Shown in pieces: positions 24,402 through 32,603 of a DNA stretch of 64,000 nucleotides. Source of the DNA: Geodermatophilus amargosae. GTDB lineage: Bacteria > Actinomycetota > Actinomycetes > Mycobacteriales > Geodermatophilaceae. Position 1 is the stretch's first letter. Each line of letters starts with the position of its first letter. A program made the position numbers and the translations under genes. The DNA is taken from positions 1 through 64,000 of the forward strand of contig NZ_FPBA01000003.1 in NCBI RefSeq assembly GCF_900116515.1, read 5' to 3'. The notes below the pieces were generated by a model, which was given only the letters and a program-made list of their open reading frames with translations, ran no database searches and had not been told where the DNA came from.

Positions 24402-24468
24402 CCCGGGCCACAGCGGGTGAGAAGGTGGCCGCGACCGGGGTGCGCCCGGAGGAACGGGAGACGCGGAC

Positions 24469-25839
24469 GTGCGCGACGGGGACGGAGTCATGCGCAGTGC
24501 GGCCCGGTGGGCCGCGACGCACGGGGTGATGCGGCTGGCCATCCGGGCCCGGGCCCGCGGCGGCAACCCCGACGCGCAGGTCCTGCGCGACGCCGCCGTC
24601 CGCGAGGACCCGTTCGCGCACTACGAGCGGCTGCGCACCGCGGCGCCGCTCGTGGGCGGCGCGTTCTCCAAGGTCAGCGTCCACCACGACGTGTGCACCG
24701 AGGTCCTCCGCAGCGCCGACTTCGGGCAGATCGCGAGCTCGCGCACCGAGGGCCTGCCGCCGGTGCTGCAGACCGTGCTGCGGCTGGCCGGGCCGCGGCC
24801 GAGCGTGGGGCCGATCGACCCGCCGTCGATGCTCGCCGTCGACCCGCCCGCGCACACCCGCTACCGCAAGCTGGTCAGCCGCGCCTTCAGCGCCCGCGCC
24901 GTCGCCGGGCTGCACGAGCGCACCCGCGCGATCGCCGACGGCCTGCTCGACGACCTCGAGCGGGAGGCCGCCGATGGCGGCGGGCGGACCGACCTCGTCG
25001 CCCGCTACGCCAGCCTGCTGCCGGTCACGGTCATCTCCGAGGTGCTCGGCGTCCCGGTCGCCATGCGCGAGCAGTTCCTCGCCTGGGGTGACGCGGCCTC
25101 CCCCAGCCTGGACATGGGCCTGGACTGGCGCACCTTCCGCGGCGTCGAGCGCAGCCTCGGCGAGCTCGACACCTGGTTCCGCGGGCACGTGCAGCGGCTG
25201 CGCCGCGACCCCGGCGACGACCTGCTGTCCGCGCTGGTCGGCATGCTCGACGACGACGGCAGCGGGCTCACCGAGCAGGAACTGCTGGCCACCGCCCTGC
25301 TCGTCTTCGGCGCCGGCTTCGAGACGACGGTCAACCTCATCGGCAACGGCACCGAGCGGCTGTTCGCGCACCCCGACCAGCGCCGGCTGCTCGCCGCGGA
25401 CCCGTCGCTGTGGCCCAACGCCGTGGACGAGGTGCTGCGCGTGGAGTCGCCGGTGCAGCGGACCGGGCGGCGGGCGCGCCGCGACACCACCGTCGCCGGC
25501 GTGCCGGTGAGGGAGGGCGACCTGGTGATCCTGGTGCTGGCCGCAGCCAACCGCGACCCGCGCGTCTTCGACCGCCCGCACGAGTTCGACGTCACGCGCG
25601 CCGACGCCCGCGACCACGTCGCCTTCTCCAGCGGCATCCACTTCTGCCTCGGCGCCGCGCTCGCCCGCATGGAGGGCGAGGTAGCGCTGCAGGCGCTGTT
25701 CGAGCGCTTCCCCGACCTCACGCCGGCCGGGCCCCCGCGACGGCGCAGGACGATCATCCTGCGGGGCCACTCCTCGATGCCCGTCACGCTCGGCCGGCCC
25801 GTCGGATCCACCCCGGACCGCCCACAGGTCCCCGCCTGA
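24469..25839 (+). CDS. Cytochrome P450
   Basis: The 456-residue haem mono-oxygenase has the I-helix LLVFGAGFETTVNLIG with the proton-relay Glu-Thr, the ExxR motif in VDEVLRVESP and the haem loop FSSGIHFCLGAALARME with the Cys ligand. It is soluble, as bacterial class I P450s are, so it needs a separate ferredoxin, which is not encoded next to it. GTG at 24469 has GGGAGA upstream; ATG at 24490 is the alternative. It stands alone, convergent with a small gene 7 bp away. Substrate unknown. Confidence 0.92.
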   Translation: MRDGDGVMRSAARWAATHGVMRLAIRARARGGNPDAQVLRDAAVREDPFAHYERLRTAAPLVGGAFSKVSVHHDVCTEVLRSADFGQIASSRTEGLPPVLQTVLRLAGPRPSVGPIDPPSMLAVDPPAHTRYRKLVSRAFSARAVAGLHERTRAIADGLLDDLEREAADGGGRTDLVARYASLLPVTVISEVLGVPVAMREQFLAWGDAASPSLDMGLDWRTFRGVERSLGELDTWFRGHVQRLRRDPGDDLLSALVGMLDDDGSGLTEQELLATALLVFGAGFETTVNLIGNGTERLFAHPDQRRLLAADPSLWPNAVDEVLRVESPVQRTGRRARRDTTVAGVPVREGDLVILVLAAANRDPRVFDRPHEFDVTRADARDHVAFSSGIHFCLGAALARMEGEVALQALFERFPDLTPAGPPRRRRTIILRGHSSMPVTLGRPVGSTPDRPQVPA

Positions 25840-25845
25840 GCTGCC

Positions 25846-26088
25846 TCAGCCCTGGCCGTCGGGGAGCTGACCGGCCTCCCGCAGGTCGGTGACCGCGAGG
25901 ACGTGGGACGTCGGGTAGACCTCGATCCCGGCGCCCTCGGTCAGCGCCGTGGTCAGGGTCAGCCAGCCGGCCGGCCCGAACCGGACGATCCGCTCGTGCA
26001 ACTCGAGTTGACGCGACGGGTCCGCCGGGTCCTGGATCACGACCCGCGCCCGGTAGAGGTGGCGGTCGTTGACCGTGGTGATGTCCAT
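25846..26088 (-). CDS. Small hypothetical protein
   Basis: The 80-residue acidic protein starts MDITTVNDRHLYRARVVIQD and appears to be mostly beta strand (RQLELHERIVRFGPAGWLTLTTAL, EVYPTSHVLAVTDL). ATG at 26088 has GGAGG ten bases upstream; longer readings upstream are proline-rich and unlikely. No family recognised. It is divergent from a second small gene. Confidence 0.55.
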   Translation of the reverse strand: MDITTVNDRHLYRARVVIQDPADPSRQLELHERIVRFGPAGWLTLTTALTEGAGIEVYPTSHVLAVTDLREAGQLPDGQG

Positions 26089-26185
26089 CGGGCCAGCGTC
26101 CTCCGGTGCCGCCCCCGGCGGGCCGCCCGCGGCATCACCCCCGTTCGGGGCGGTCGCACGGAGGGCCGGGCGGGGTAGCGTCGGG

Positions 26186-26440
26186 GTGGCACGAGGAGGC
26201 CCCATCCCCACACACCGTGAACGCTGCGCCGAGGCTCATCTCGGTTGCCCCTGCCGGGGCGACGAGACGATCCACGAGGAACGATCCCGCGAGGTCGCCG
26301 ACGCCCGCACGCGGGCGGCCGAACCCGTCGACTGCCCCGAGTGCGGTGGGCCCACGACGCCGCTGGCACTCGTCGCCTGGGGGAACTGCCGCGCGTGCCG
26401 CACGGCGCACTCGCGGGTGACCGACCCGCTGCGCTGGTGA
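26186..26440 (+). CDS. Small cysteine-rich, probable zinc-ribbon protein
   Basis: This 84-residue frame contains HLGCPCRGD, then CPECGGPTTPLALVAWGN and CRACR, seven cysteines in all, including two CxxC pairs that suggest a zinc ribbon. No family name can be given. The start is uncertain: GTG at 26186 is in frame, but a strong GAGGAGG (26193-26199) lies inside and is followed four bases later by ATC rather than ATG. Either the GTG is used or the start codon has mutated. Confidence 0.45.
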   Translation: MARGGPIPTHRERCAEAHLGCPCRGDETIHEERSREVADARTRAAEPVDCPECGGPTTPLALVAWGNCRACRTAHSRVTDPLRW

Positions 26441-26468
26441 CCCCTCCGGGGCACCGGTGACCGGCCTC

Positions 26469-26647
26469 TTGCCCGTTCGGGCCCCGCACCCCGTACAGTG
26501 GTGCTCGGTCGCTGTCGTGCCTCTGCTTCGTTTACGAACGTCCGCAGTCGTCTCTGCCTGACGTTCCTCTCGGTCCTGCCGGTCGGTGCGGCGACCCGGG
26601 ACCGGCACTCGTCGGTCTCGAACACCCCAGCACGGAATGAGATCGAC
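26469..26647 (+). promoter_or_regulatory. Promoter and long leader of the cold-shock gene
   Basis: TTGCCC at 26469-26474 and TACAGT at 26494-26499 form a plausible promoter with a long 19-base spacer. From there to the ATG is a leader of roughly 140 nt with no open frame I trust. Long structured leaders are typical of cspA-type genes, where they act as RNA thermosensors or stability elements. The ribosome site near the ATG (AATGAG) is poor, in keeping with control in the leader. Confidence 0.5.
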
Positions 26648-26851
26648 ATGACCCAGGGAACCGTGAAGTGGTTCAACGCCGAGAAGGGCTTCGGCTTCAT
26701 CGAGCAGGACGGCGGCGGCCCCGACGTCTTCTGCCACTTCTCCGCGATCACCGGCAGCGGCTACCGCTCGCTGGACGAGGCGCAGCGTGTCGAGTTCGAC
26801 GTCACGCAGGGCCAGAAGGGCCCGCAGGCGGAGAACGTCCGCGCCATCTGA
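26648..26851 (+). CDS. Cold-shock protein, CspA family
   Basis: The 67-residue protein is a single cold-shock OB-fold domain. RNP1 is KGFGFIEQ and RNP2 is DVFCHFSAI; it opens with the family signature [11 protein letters not shown]. It should bind single-stranded RNA or DNA as an RNA chaperone. RNP2 normally reads VFVHF, so the Cys in VFCHF is a small departure. ATG at 26648 is the family start. A strong hairpin and a repeat array follow. Confidence 0.96.
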   Translation: MTQGTVKWFNAEKGFGFIEQDGGGPDVFCHFSAITGSGYRSLDEAQRVEFDVTQGQKGPQAENVRAI

Positions 26852-26868
26852 GCGCAGCACTCCCCGAC

Positions 26869-26901
26869 GGAGGCCCCGTGGTCACTGACCGCGGGGCCTC
26901 C
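26869..26901 (+). terminator. Strong hairpin terminator after the cold-shock gene
   Basis: GGAGGCCCCG (26869-26878) pairs with CGGGGCCTCC (26892-26901). Inside, GGTCA and TGACC pair around a single base, so the whole 33-base segment folds into a 10+5 bp stem. It begins 17 bases after the csp stop and has no T-tract. Confidence 0.8.
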
Positions 26902-26981
26902 GCCGTCTCCTGGTGAGGCCGTCTCCTGGTGAGGCCGTCTCCTGGTGAGGCCGTCTCCCGGTCGAGCCGTCTGCTGGTTGA
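26902..26981. repeat. Five-copy 16-bp tandem repeat array
   Basis: The unit gccgtctcctggtgag is repeated perfectly at 26902, 26918 and 26934. Two diverged copies follow at 26950 (gccgtctcccggtcga) and 26966 (gccgtctgctggttga). It lies directly after the csp terminator and just before a cupin gene. It is non-coding as far as I can see and is likely to vary in copy number between strains. Confidence 0.93.
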
Positions 26982-27012
26982 CCGGCCTCCCGTCCGGCGG
27001 TGGACTGCACCG

Positions 27013-27435
27013 GTGACCGACGACGCGCACGACGACGGGGCGTGGCACCGCCCCCTGCGGCACGTCCGGGCCGCCGACCTCAGCGGGGACACCGGGCAGA
27101 CCGGCGGCATGACGCGGCGCGAGGCGGTCTCCGAGCGGACCGTCGGCTCGCAGCGGCTGTGGATGGGACAGACCCACGTCGCACCGCGGACGTCGTCGGG
27201 CGACCACCACCACGGCGACTCCGAGACCGCCATCCACGTGCTGCGCGGCCGGCCGGTGTTCGTGTTCGCCCGCGACGGCGAGGAGGTGCGGCTGGCCACC
27301 GAACCCGGCGACTACGTCTTCGTGCCGCCGTTCACCCCGCACCGCGAGGAGAACCCCACCGACGAGGAGGCCGTGGTCGTCATCGCCCGCAGCAGCCAGG
27401 AGGCGATCGTCGTCAACCTCCCCGGGCTCACCTGA
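27013..27435 (+). CDS. Cupin-domain protein
   Basis: The 140-residue protein is one small beta-barrel cupin. Motif 1 has SGDHHHGDSETAIHVLRG, with the metal-binding His residues and Glu, and motif 2 is PGDYVFVPPFTPHREENP with the final His. A bound divalent metal is therefore likely. GTG at 27013 begins the protein after the repeat array; the ribosome site is weak, so the start is uncertain. Function (isomerase, dioxygenase or binding protein) is not predictable. Confidence 0.8.
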   Translation: MTDDAHDDGAWHRPLRHVRAADLSGDTGQTGGMTRREAVSERTVGSQRLWMGQTHVAPRTSSGDHHHGDSETAIHVLRGRPVFVFARDGEEVRLATEPGDYVFVPPFTPHREENPTDEEAVVVIARSSQEAIVVNLPGLT

Positions 27436-27590
27436 CACCTGCCGTCGCGGCCGTGTCACATCCGCGGGGTCGGCGGTGCTCTACAGACGTGGACGTCGTG
27501 GGGCATTGTGTCGACGCGCCGGCCGCCGTGCTGTCCCGCGCAGGCAGCGGCCGGATCGCCCGGCGAGCGGAGCGGGAGGACGGCGGAGCC

Positions 27591-28100
27591 GTGTCGGGAC
27601 GAGGAGCCGTCCGCACCGACCTCGAGCAGGTCTTCCGCACCGCCTATCCGCGCGTGGTCGCCGTCGCCACCCGGGTCCTGGGCTCCCGCGACGGCGCCGA
27701 GGACGTCGCGCAGGAGGTCTTCCTCTCCTTCGCGCACACCGCGGTCCCGGCCGGTGAGGCACCGGCCTGGCTGTCGGTGGCCGCGGCGCACACCGCGCTG
27801 AACCACCTCCGCTCCGGCCGCCGCCGTGCCACCCGCGAGGAGACGGCCGCCGGTCCGGACCCCACCGTGCCCGACGTCGCCGACGACGTCGTCACCCTCG
27901 ACGAGCGCCGCCGCGTGCGCGCGGCCCTGGCCCGGCTCCCCCGGCGCCAGGCGGTCGCGCTCGTCCTGCGGCACAGCGGCCTGAGCTACGCCGAGGTCGC
28001 GTCCGCCCTCGATCTGTCCCCCGGCAGCGTCGGCACGACCGTGCGACGCGCCGAGTCCGCCCTGCGCGAGGAGTTGTCCCGTCATGCGTCATCCCACTGA
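27591..28100 (+). CDS. ECF-family RNA polymerase sigma factor
   Basis: The 169-residue sigma-70 family factor has region 2 (FRTAYPRVVAVATRVLGSRDGAEDVAQEVFL) and region 4 (RVRAALARLPRRQAVALVLRHSGLSYAEVASALDLSPGSVGTTVRRA) and lacks regions 1 and 3, as ECF sigmas do. GTG at 27591 follows a GGAG-containing stretch and removes an unlikely Cys-rich extension. The next gene starts inside its last 17 bases and encodes a zinc-type anti-sigma factor, so the pair is co-translated. It probably directs its own operon, including the ABC exporter. The inducing signal is unknown. Confidence 0.9.
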   Translation: MSGRGAVRTDLEQVFRTAYPRVVAVATRVLGSRDGAEDVAQEVFLSFAHTAVPAGEAPAWLSVAAAHTALNHLRSGRRRATREETAAGPDPTVPDVADDVVTLDERRRVRAALARLPRRQAVALVLRHSGLSYAEVASALDLSPGSVGTTVRRAESALREELSRHASSH

Positions 28101-29172
28101 GGGCACGCTGCGCCGACTCGTGGACGAGCCGGCCGGTGTCCCCGACGCCGACCGCGAGCACGTGGCCGGCTGCCCGGTGTGCCTGTCCGGCCTGGCCACC
28201 GCCCAGCGCGACGCCGCCGCCGTCTCGACCGCGCTCGACACCGGCGCGACCCCGGACGTCGACGCCGCGTGGCGCCGCCTGTCGTACGCGGTCGCCGTCG
28301 ACGAGCGCCGGCGCGCGACCGCAGCCGCCCCCGCTCCCACCCGCCGCTGGCGCAACCGGCTGCGCAGCCCCGTCGTCGCCGTCGTCGGGGTCGCCGCCCT
28401 GCTGGCCGGCGGCGGTGCGGCCGCGGCCGCGGACTGGCTGCAGGTCTTCCGCACCGAGCAGATCGCGCCGGTCACCGTCACGCAGGCCGACCTGGTCGCG
28501 CTGCCGGACCTCTCCGCCTACGGCACGGCCCAGGTGGTCGAGGAGCCCGACGTCCGCGGGGTCTCCGACGCCGCCGCCGCGGAACAGGCCACCGGGCTGA
28601 CCGTCCCGGAGGTCACCGACCTCCCCGGCGGCGTGAGCGGCGACCCGGCCTACCAGGTCGGCGACCGGGCGGTCGTGGAGTTCACCTTCTCCGCCGAGCG
28701 CGCCGCGCAGGCCGCCGCCGCGGCGGGCGAGACGCTGCCGCCCCCGCCGGCCGGCCTGGACAACGGCCGCTTCCGGCTCTCCGCCGGCCCCGGTGTCGCG
28801 GCGGTGTGGACCAGCGGCAGCGGCGCTCCGGGCCTGGTCGTGGCCCGGGCCGTCGCGCCCACCGCCGAGTCCTCGGGCGTGCCGTTCGAGACCGCCCGCG
28901 ACTACCTGCTGTCGCTGCCCGGCCTGCCCGAGGACCTCGCCGCCCAGCTGCGCACCTTCTCCGGCGACGGCACGACGCTGCCGCTCCCGGTCCCGGCCGG
29001 CCTGGTCACCAGCTCGGTCGCCGACGTCGACGGGGCGCCGGCCACGGTGCTCACCTCCCGCGACGGCTCGGTCGCCGGCGTGGTGTGGGTGACCGACGGC
29101 GTGGTCACCGCGGTGGCCGGGTCCCTGGACGCCGACGAGGTGCTCACCGTCGCCCGGGGTCTGCAGGAGTGA
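28084..29172 (+). CDS. Membrane anti-sigma factor with HxxxCxxC zinc motif
   Basis: The 362-residue protein has an N-terminal anti-sigma domain with HVAGCPVC (residues 26-33), the ZAS motif. One membrane segment follows (PVVAVVGVAALLAGGGAAAAA, about 95-116), then an extracytoplasmic domain of about 245 residues rich in Ala, Pro and Val. The layout indicates signal perception outside the cell and sequestration of the upstream ECF sigma inside. ATG at 28084 overlaps the sigma gene by 17 bp. Its stop overlaps the GTG of the ABC ATPase. The external domain is not one I recognise. Confidence 0.87.
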   Translation: MRHPTEGTLRRLVDEPAGVPDADREHVAGCPVCLSGLATAQRDAAAVSTALDTGATPDVDAAWRRLSYAVAVDERRRATAAAPAPTRRWRNRLRSPVVAVVGVAALLAGGGAAAAADWLQVFRTEQIAPVTVTQADLVALPDLSAYGTAQVVEEPDVRGVSDAAAAEQATGLTVPEVTDLPGGVSGDPAYQVGDRAVVEFTFSAERAAQAAAAAGETLPPPPAGLDNGRFRLSAGPGVAAVWTSGSGAPGLVVARAVAPTAESSGVPFETARDYLLSLPGLPEDLAAQLRTFSGDGTTLPLPVPAGLVTSSVADVDGAPATVLTSRDGSVAGVVWVTDGVVTAVAGSLDADEVLTVARGLQE

Positions 29173-30146
29173 CGGCCCCGACCGCCGGCTCCACCACGGC
29201 GACGGCGCAGCGGCTGCTGGCCGACCTGCCGCCGTCGCCGGCGGTCTGGTGCGAGGGCCTGCGCAAGCGGTACGGACGGCGGACCGCGGTCGACGGCGTC
29301 TCCTTCACCGTGGGTCGCGGCGAGGTCCTCGGCCTGCTCGGGCCCAACGGCGCCGGCAAGACCAGCGTCATCAAGATGCTGCTGGGCCTCGTGCGGCCCG
29401 ACGCCGGCGAGGTGCTGCTGCTCGGCCGGCCGGCGCGCGACCCGCAGTCCCGGGCCCGCGTCGGCTACCTGCCCGAGCTCTTCCGGTACCAGCCGTGGCT
29501 CAGCGCCGCCGAGGTGCTCACGCTGCACGTCCGGCTCTCCGGCGCGGCGGTCCCGGCGAGCGAGCAACGCGACGTCCTCGGCCTGGTGGGGCTCGGCGAG
29601 CGCGCCGGCGACCGGGTGGGCGGCTTCTCCAAGGGCATGCAGCAGCGGCTGGGCCTGGCCGTCGCGCTGGTCGCCCGCCCGGAGCTGGTCGTCCTCGACG
29701 AGCCGACCAGCGCGCTGGACCCCCTCGGCCGCGTCGACGTCCGCGACCTGGTCCTCTCGCTCAAGGAGCGCGGCGTCGCGGTGCTGCTCAACTCGCACCT
29801 GATCGGCGAGGTGGAGCGGGTCTGCGACCGGGTGGTCATCCTCGACCGCGGCCGGGTCGCCGCCGCCGGCACGCTCGCCGAGCTGCTCGGCTCGCGGGAG
29901 CTGCGGCTGCGGCTCGACGGCGTCGACGCCCGGGCCGAGGCGCGGCTGGCCGCCACCGGCCGGCTGACCCGCAGCGGCAACTGGTTCACCGTCACGCTGG
30001 CCGAGGACGAGGAGTCCGCCGTCCCCGCCCTCGTGGCCGACCTGGTCGCCCTCGGCGTGGGCGTGCACGCGGTCGAGCCCGGCCGGATCAGCCTCGAGGA
30101 ACGGCTGCTCGCCGTGCTCCGCGAGGGTTCCGGGGCCCCGTCGTGA
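29169..30146 (+). CDS. ABC transporter ATP-binding protein
   Basis: The 325-residue ATPase shows Walker A GPNGAGKTS, the signature FSKGMQQRLGLA, Walker B ELVVLDEPTSALDP and the switch His in LLNSHLIGEVE. The last 100 residues form a C-terminal domain like those of exporter ATPases of the CcmA/NatA type. GTG at 29169 overlaps the anti-sigma stop, and its own stop overlaps the permease start. Placement behind a sigma/anti-sigma pair suggests an envelope-stress or toxic-compound exporter. Substrate unknown. Confidence 0.93.
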   Translation: MTAPTAGSTTATAQRLLADLPPSPAVWCEGLRKRYGRRTAVDGVSFTVGRGEVLGLLGPNGAGKTSVIKMLLGLVRPDAGEVLLLGRPARDPQSRARVGYLPELFRYQPWLSAAEVLTLHVRLSGAAVPASEQRDVLGLVGLGERAGDRVGGFSKGMQQRLGLAVALVARPELVVLDEPTSALDPLGRVDVRDLVLSLKERGVAVLLNSHLIGEVERVCDRVVILDRGRVAAAGTLAELLGSRELRLRLDGVDARAEARLAATGRLTRSGNWFTVTLAEDEESAVPALVADLVALGVGVHAVEPGRISLEERLLAVLREGSGAPS

Positions 30147-30994
30147 GCGCCGTCCGGACCGTCCTGACGCTGGCCGGCCTCACCCTGCGCGAGGCCGCGC
30201 GCCGCAAGGTGCTGCGCTCGCTCGCGGTGCTGACCGTGCTGCTGCTGGCGCTGTCGGCCTGGGGCTTCTCCCGCCTGGACGCGGAGTTCGGCGGGCTCAC
30301 CAGCGGGGAGGCGCGGCTGGCGGCGTCGACCGTGCTCAACCTGGTGATGTTCGGGTTCAGCCTCATCGCCGCGCTCGGCACCGCCTTCCTCGCCGGCCCG
30401 ACCCTCTCCGGCGAGGTGGAGTCCGGGACGGCACTGGCGATGCTGGCCCGCCCGGTGCGCCGCTCGACGGTGCTCGTGGGCAAGTGGCTGGGGCTGGTGG
30501 CCTTCGGCGGCGCCTTCGTCACGCTGGCCGGGCTCGCACAGTTCGTCGTCGTCCAGGTGACCGTGGGGTACTGGCCGCCGCAGCCCGTCACGGGTCTCGC
30601 GCTGCTCGCCGCGCAGACGGCGGTGCTGCTCACCCTCGGCCTGCTGCTGTCCACGGTCATCTCGCCGATGGCCTCCGGTGTCGTGGCGGTCGGCCTGTTC
30701 GGGGCCACCTGGATCGCCGGCGTCGTCGGCGGCATCGGCGACGCGCTGGGCAACGAGGGCGTCGCGCGGGTGGGCGCGGTGTCGCGGATGCTGCTGCCCA
30801 CCGACGGGCTGTGGCGCGGGGCGATGAACGCCTTCCAGGACCCGAGCCTGCTGACCCAGTTCGCTCCCGAGCTGGGCGGCTCGCCCTTCTTCTCCGAGGC
30901 CCCGCTCACCGTGACCTACCTGGGATGGGCGGTGCTGTGGGTGGTCGTCGTGCTGGGCCTGGCCGGGCTGGCCTTCTCCCGCCGCGACCTCTGA
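30143..30994 (+). CDS. ABC transporter permease (ABC-2 type)
   Basis: The 283-residue integral membrane protein has about six hydrophobic segments, the N-terminal arrangement TLAGLTLREAARRKVLRSLAV and the loop ARPVRRSTVLVGKWLGLVAFG, both typical of ABC-2 (NosY/YhaP-like) permeases. GTG at 30143 overlaps the ATPase stop by four bases, so the two form one exporter. It is the last gene of the sigma/anti-sigma operon. Confidence 0.9.
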   Translation: MSAVRTVLTLAGLTLREAARRKVLRSLAVLTVLLLALSAWGFSRLDAEFGGLTSGEARLAASTVLNLVMFGFSLIAALGTAFLAGPTLSGEVESGTALAMLARPVRRSTVLVGKWLGLVAFGGAFVTLAGLAQFVVVQVTVGYWPPQPVTGLALLAAQTAVLLTLGLLLSTVISPMASGVVAVGLFGATWIAGVVGGIGDALGNEGVARVGAVSRMLLPTDGLWRGAMNAFQDPSLLTQFAPELGGSPFFSEAPLTVTYLGWAVLWVVVVLGLAGLAFSRRDL

Positions 30995-31085
30995 GGGACG
31001 GGGCCGGGCAGGCGGCGGTAGCGTCCGGAGCCGGGGTTCCACCGCCCCGTTCCGATACTGCCCGACACCGCCGTCAGGAGATCCC

Positions 31086-32021
31086 GTGCCGGTCGACCCG
31101 CACATCGCCGCCCTGCTGTCCGTGCTGGAGCAGTCCGGCGCCCCTCCCATGTACGAGGGGTCGCCCGAGGCGGGCCGCGCCCTGTACCTCCAGCTCACGC
31201 ACGGCGCCCGCACCCCCGAGCAGGTCGTGCCGGTGGCGGGCACGCAGGACCGCACCGTCCCCGGCGCGCAGGGCGACCTGAAGGCGCGCGTGTACCGGCC
31301 CGAGGGCGACGGGCCGTTCCCCACGGTCGTGTTCTTCCACGGCGGCGGCTGGGTGATCGGCGACCTCGACACCCACGACAACATGGCCCGCTCGGTCTGC
31401 CGCGGCGCGGGGGCCGTCGTCGTCGCCGTCGACTACCGGCTGGCTCCCGAGCACCCGTTCCCCGCGGCCTCCGACGACGCGGTGGCCTCGGCGCGCTGGG
31501 TGGCACAGCACCTCGACGAGTTCGGCGGGGACCAGCGGCTGGCGCTCGCCGGCGACAGCGCGGGCGGCAACCTGGCCGCCGTCGTCGCCCAGGTGCTGCG
31601 CGACGACGGCACGCCGCTGGTGGGCCAGTTCCTGATCTACCCGGCCGTGGACGCCGAGGGCGAATACCCGTCGCGCGTGGAGAACGCCAAGGGCTACTTC
31701 CTCGAGAAGGACACGATGGACTGGTTCTACGGCCACTACGCCGGGGCCTGGGACGACGCCAAGGACGCCCGGCTCTCGCCGCTGCACCACGCCGACCTCT
31801 CCGGGCTGCCGCCGGCGGTGGTGGTCACCGCGGAGTACGACCCGCTGCGCGACGAGGGCGAGGCCTACGGCAGGGCGCTCGAGGCCGCCGGCGTGCAGGC
31901 CGACGTGCTGCGCTACGACGGCATGATCCACGGCTTCTTCGACATGGGCGCCTTCTCCCCCGCCGCGCAGACCGCGATCGACCAGAGCTGCGCGCGCTTC
32001 GGCGAGCTCATCCGGAGCTGA
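31086..32021 (+). CDS. Alpha/beta hydrolase, hormone-sensitive-lipase family esterase
   Basis: The 311-residue enzyme has the HSL-family oxyanion motif FFHGGGWVIGD, DYRLAPEHPFPAA, the nucleophile elbow GDSAGGNLAA, the Asp in AEYDPLRDEGE and the His in GMIHGFF, so the catalytic triad is complete. GTG at 31086 follows AGGAG. It hydrolyses acyl esters or lactones in the cytoplasm; the natural substrate is unknown. It is convergent with a cupin gene and separated from it by a strong hairpin. Confidence 0.93.
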   Translation: MPVDPHIAALLSVLEQSGAPPMYEGSPEAGRALYLQLTHGARTPEQVVPVAGTQDRTVPGAQGDLKARVYRPEGDGPFPTVVFFHGGGWVIGDLDTHDNMARSVCRGAGAVVVAVDYRLAPEHPFPAASDDAVASARWVAQHLDEFGGDQRLALAGDSAGGNLAAVVAQVLRDDGTPLVGQFLIYPAVDAEGEYPSRVENAKGYFLEKDTMDWFYGHYAGAWDDAKDARLSPLHHADLSGLPPAVVVTAEYDPLRDEGEAYGRALEAAGVQADVLRYDGMIHGFFDMGAFSPAAQTAIDQSCARFGELIRS

Positions 32022-32029
32022 CCGGCCGC

Positions 32030-32059
32030 CGGGCCGGCCGCGTCCGCGCGGCCGGCCCG
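32030..32059. terminator. 13-bp hairpin between esterase and cupin genes
   Basis: Bases 32030-32042 and 32047-32059 are exact reverse complements with a four-base loop. The hairpin sits between two convergent genes and ends at the base before the cupin stop codon, so it can serve both. Confidence 0.75.
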
Positions 32060-32545
32060 TCAGACCCAGTACGTGTCGTGGCGGAGCATGAACTCCGCGC
32101 GCTCCTCCGGGGTCATCTGCGTCCCGCGGGCGAGGGTCTCGAAGTACTCCTCGCGCGGCCCGCCCGGCGCGAACATCAGCAGCATCGAGGCGCCGTCGCC
32201 GCCGCGGAAGCCGTGGATCCCGCCCTCGGGGACGTAGAGGAAGTCGCCCTCCCCCGCCGTCGTCCAGGTGCGCCCGTCGTGGACCTCGACCTCCCCGGAC
32301 AGGACGTAGAACTGCTCGGAGATCGACCGGTGGAAGTGCGGACCGGGCCCGGACGCCTCGCGGCCGAAGGTCCAGCGGTACAGGCCGAAGCGGCCCGCGG
32401 TCTGCTCGCCGGTGGCGAGGAACTCGCAGGTGACCCCGCCCGCCGAGGTGGTGTCCGGCGGCTGCCCGGACGGGCGCAGCCAGGCACTGGCCTCGCCGGT
32501 CGTGCCCCGGTAGAGGTCGGGCGGGTAGTGCCGGTGCAGGGACAC
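32060..32545 (-). CDS. Cupin-domain protein
   Basis: The 161-residue protein has cupin motif 1 GPGPHFHRSISEQFYVLSGE, with two His and one Glu as metal ligands, and motif 2 GDFLYVPEGGIHGFRG with the fourth ligand. GTG at 32545 follows GGAAGGAG. The C-terminal helix (REEYFETLARGTQMTPEERAEF) is found in quercetin-dioxygenase-like and similar cupins. Enzyme activity is possible but unproven. It is divergent from an MFS transporter gene. Confidence 0.86.
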   Translation of the reverse strand: MSLHRHYPPDLYRGTTGEASAWLRPSGQPPDTTSAGGVTCEFLATGEQTAGRFGLYRWTFGREASGPGPHFHRSISEQFYVLSGEVEVHDGRTWTTAGEGDFLYVPEGGIHGFRGGDGASMLLMFAPGGPREEYFETLARGTQMTPEERAEFMLRHDTYWV

Positions 32546-32603
32546 GTCGGCGCTCCTTCCGTGCGGGCGTCCATCCTGGCAGCGGAGCGGTAGCGTCCGC
32601 CGG

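Noticed and set aside
26902..26981. Tandem repeats considered as a CRISPR array
   Set aside because: The units are 16 bp and directly adjacent without spacers, and no cas gene is nearby.
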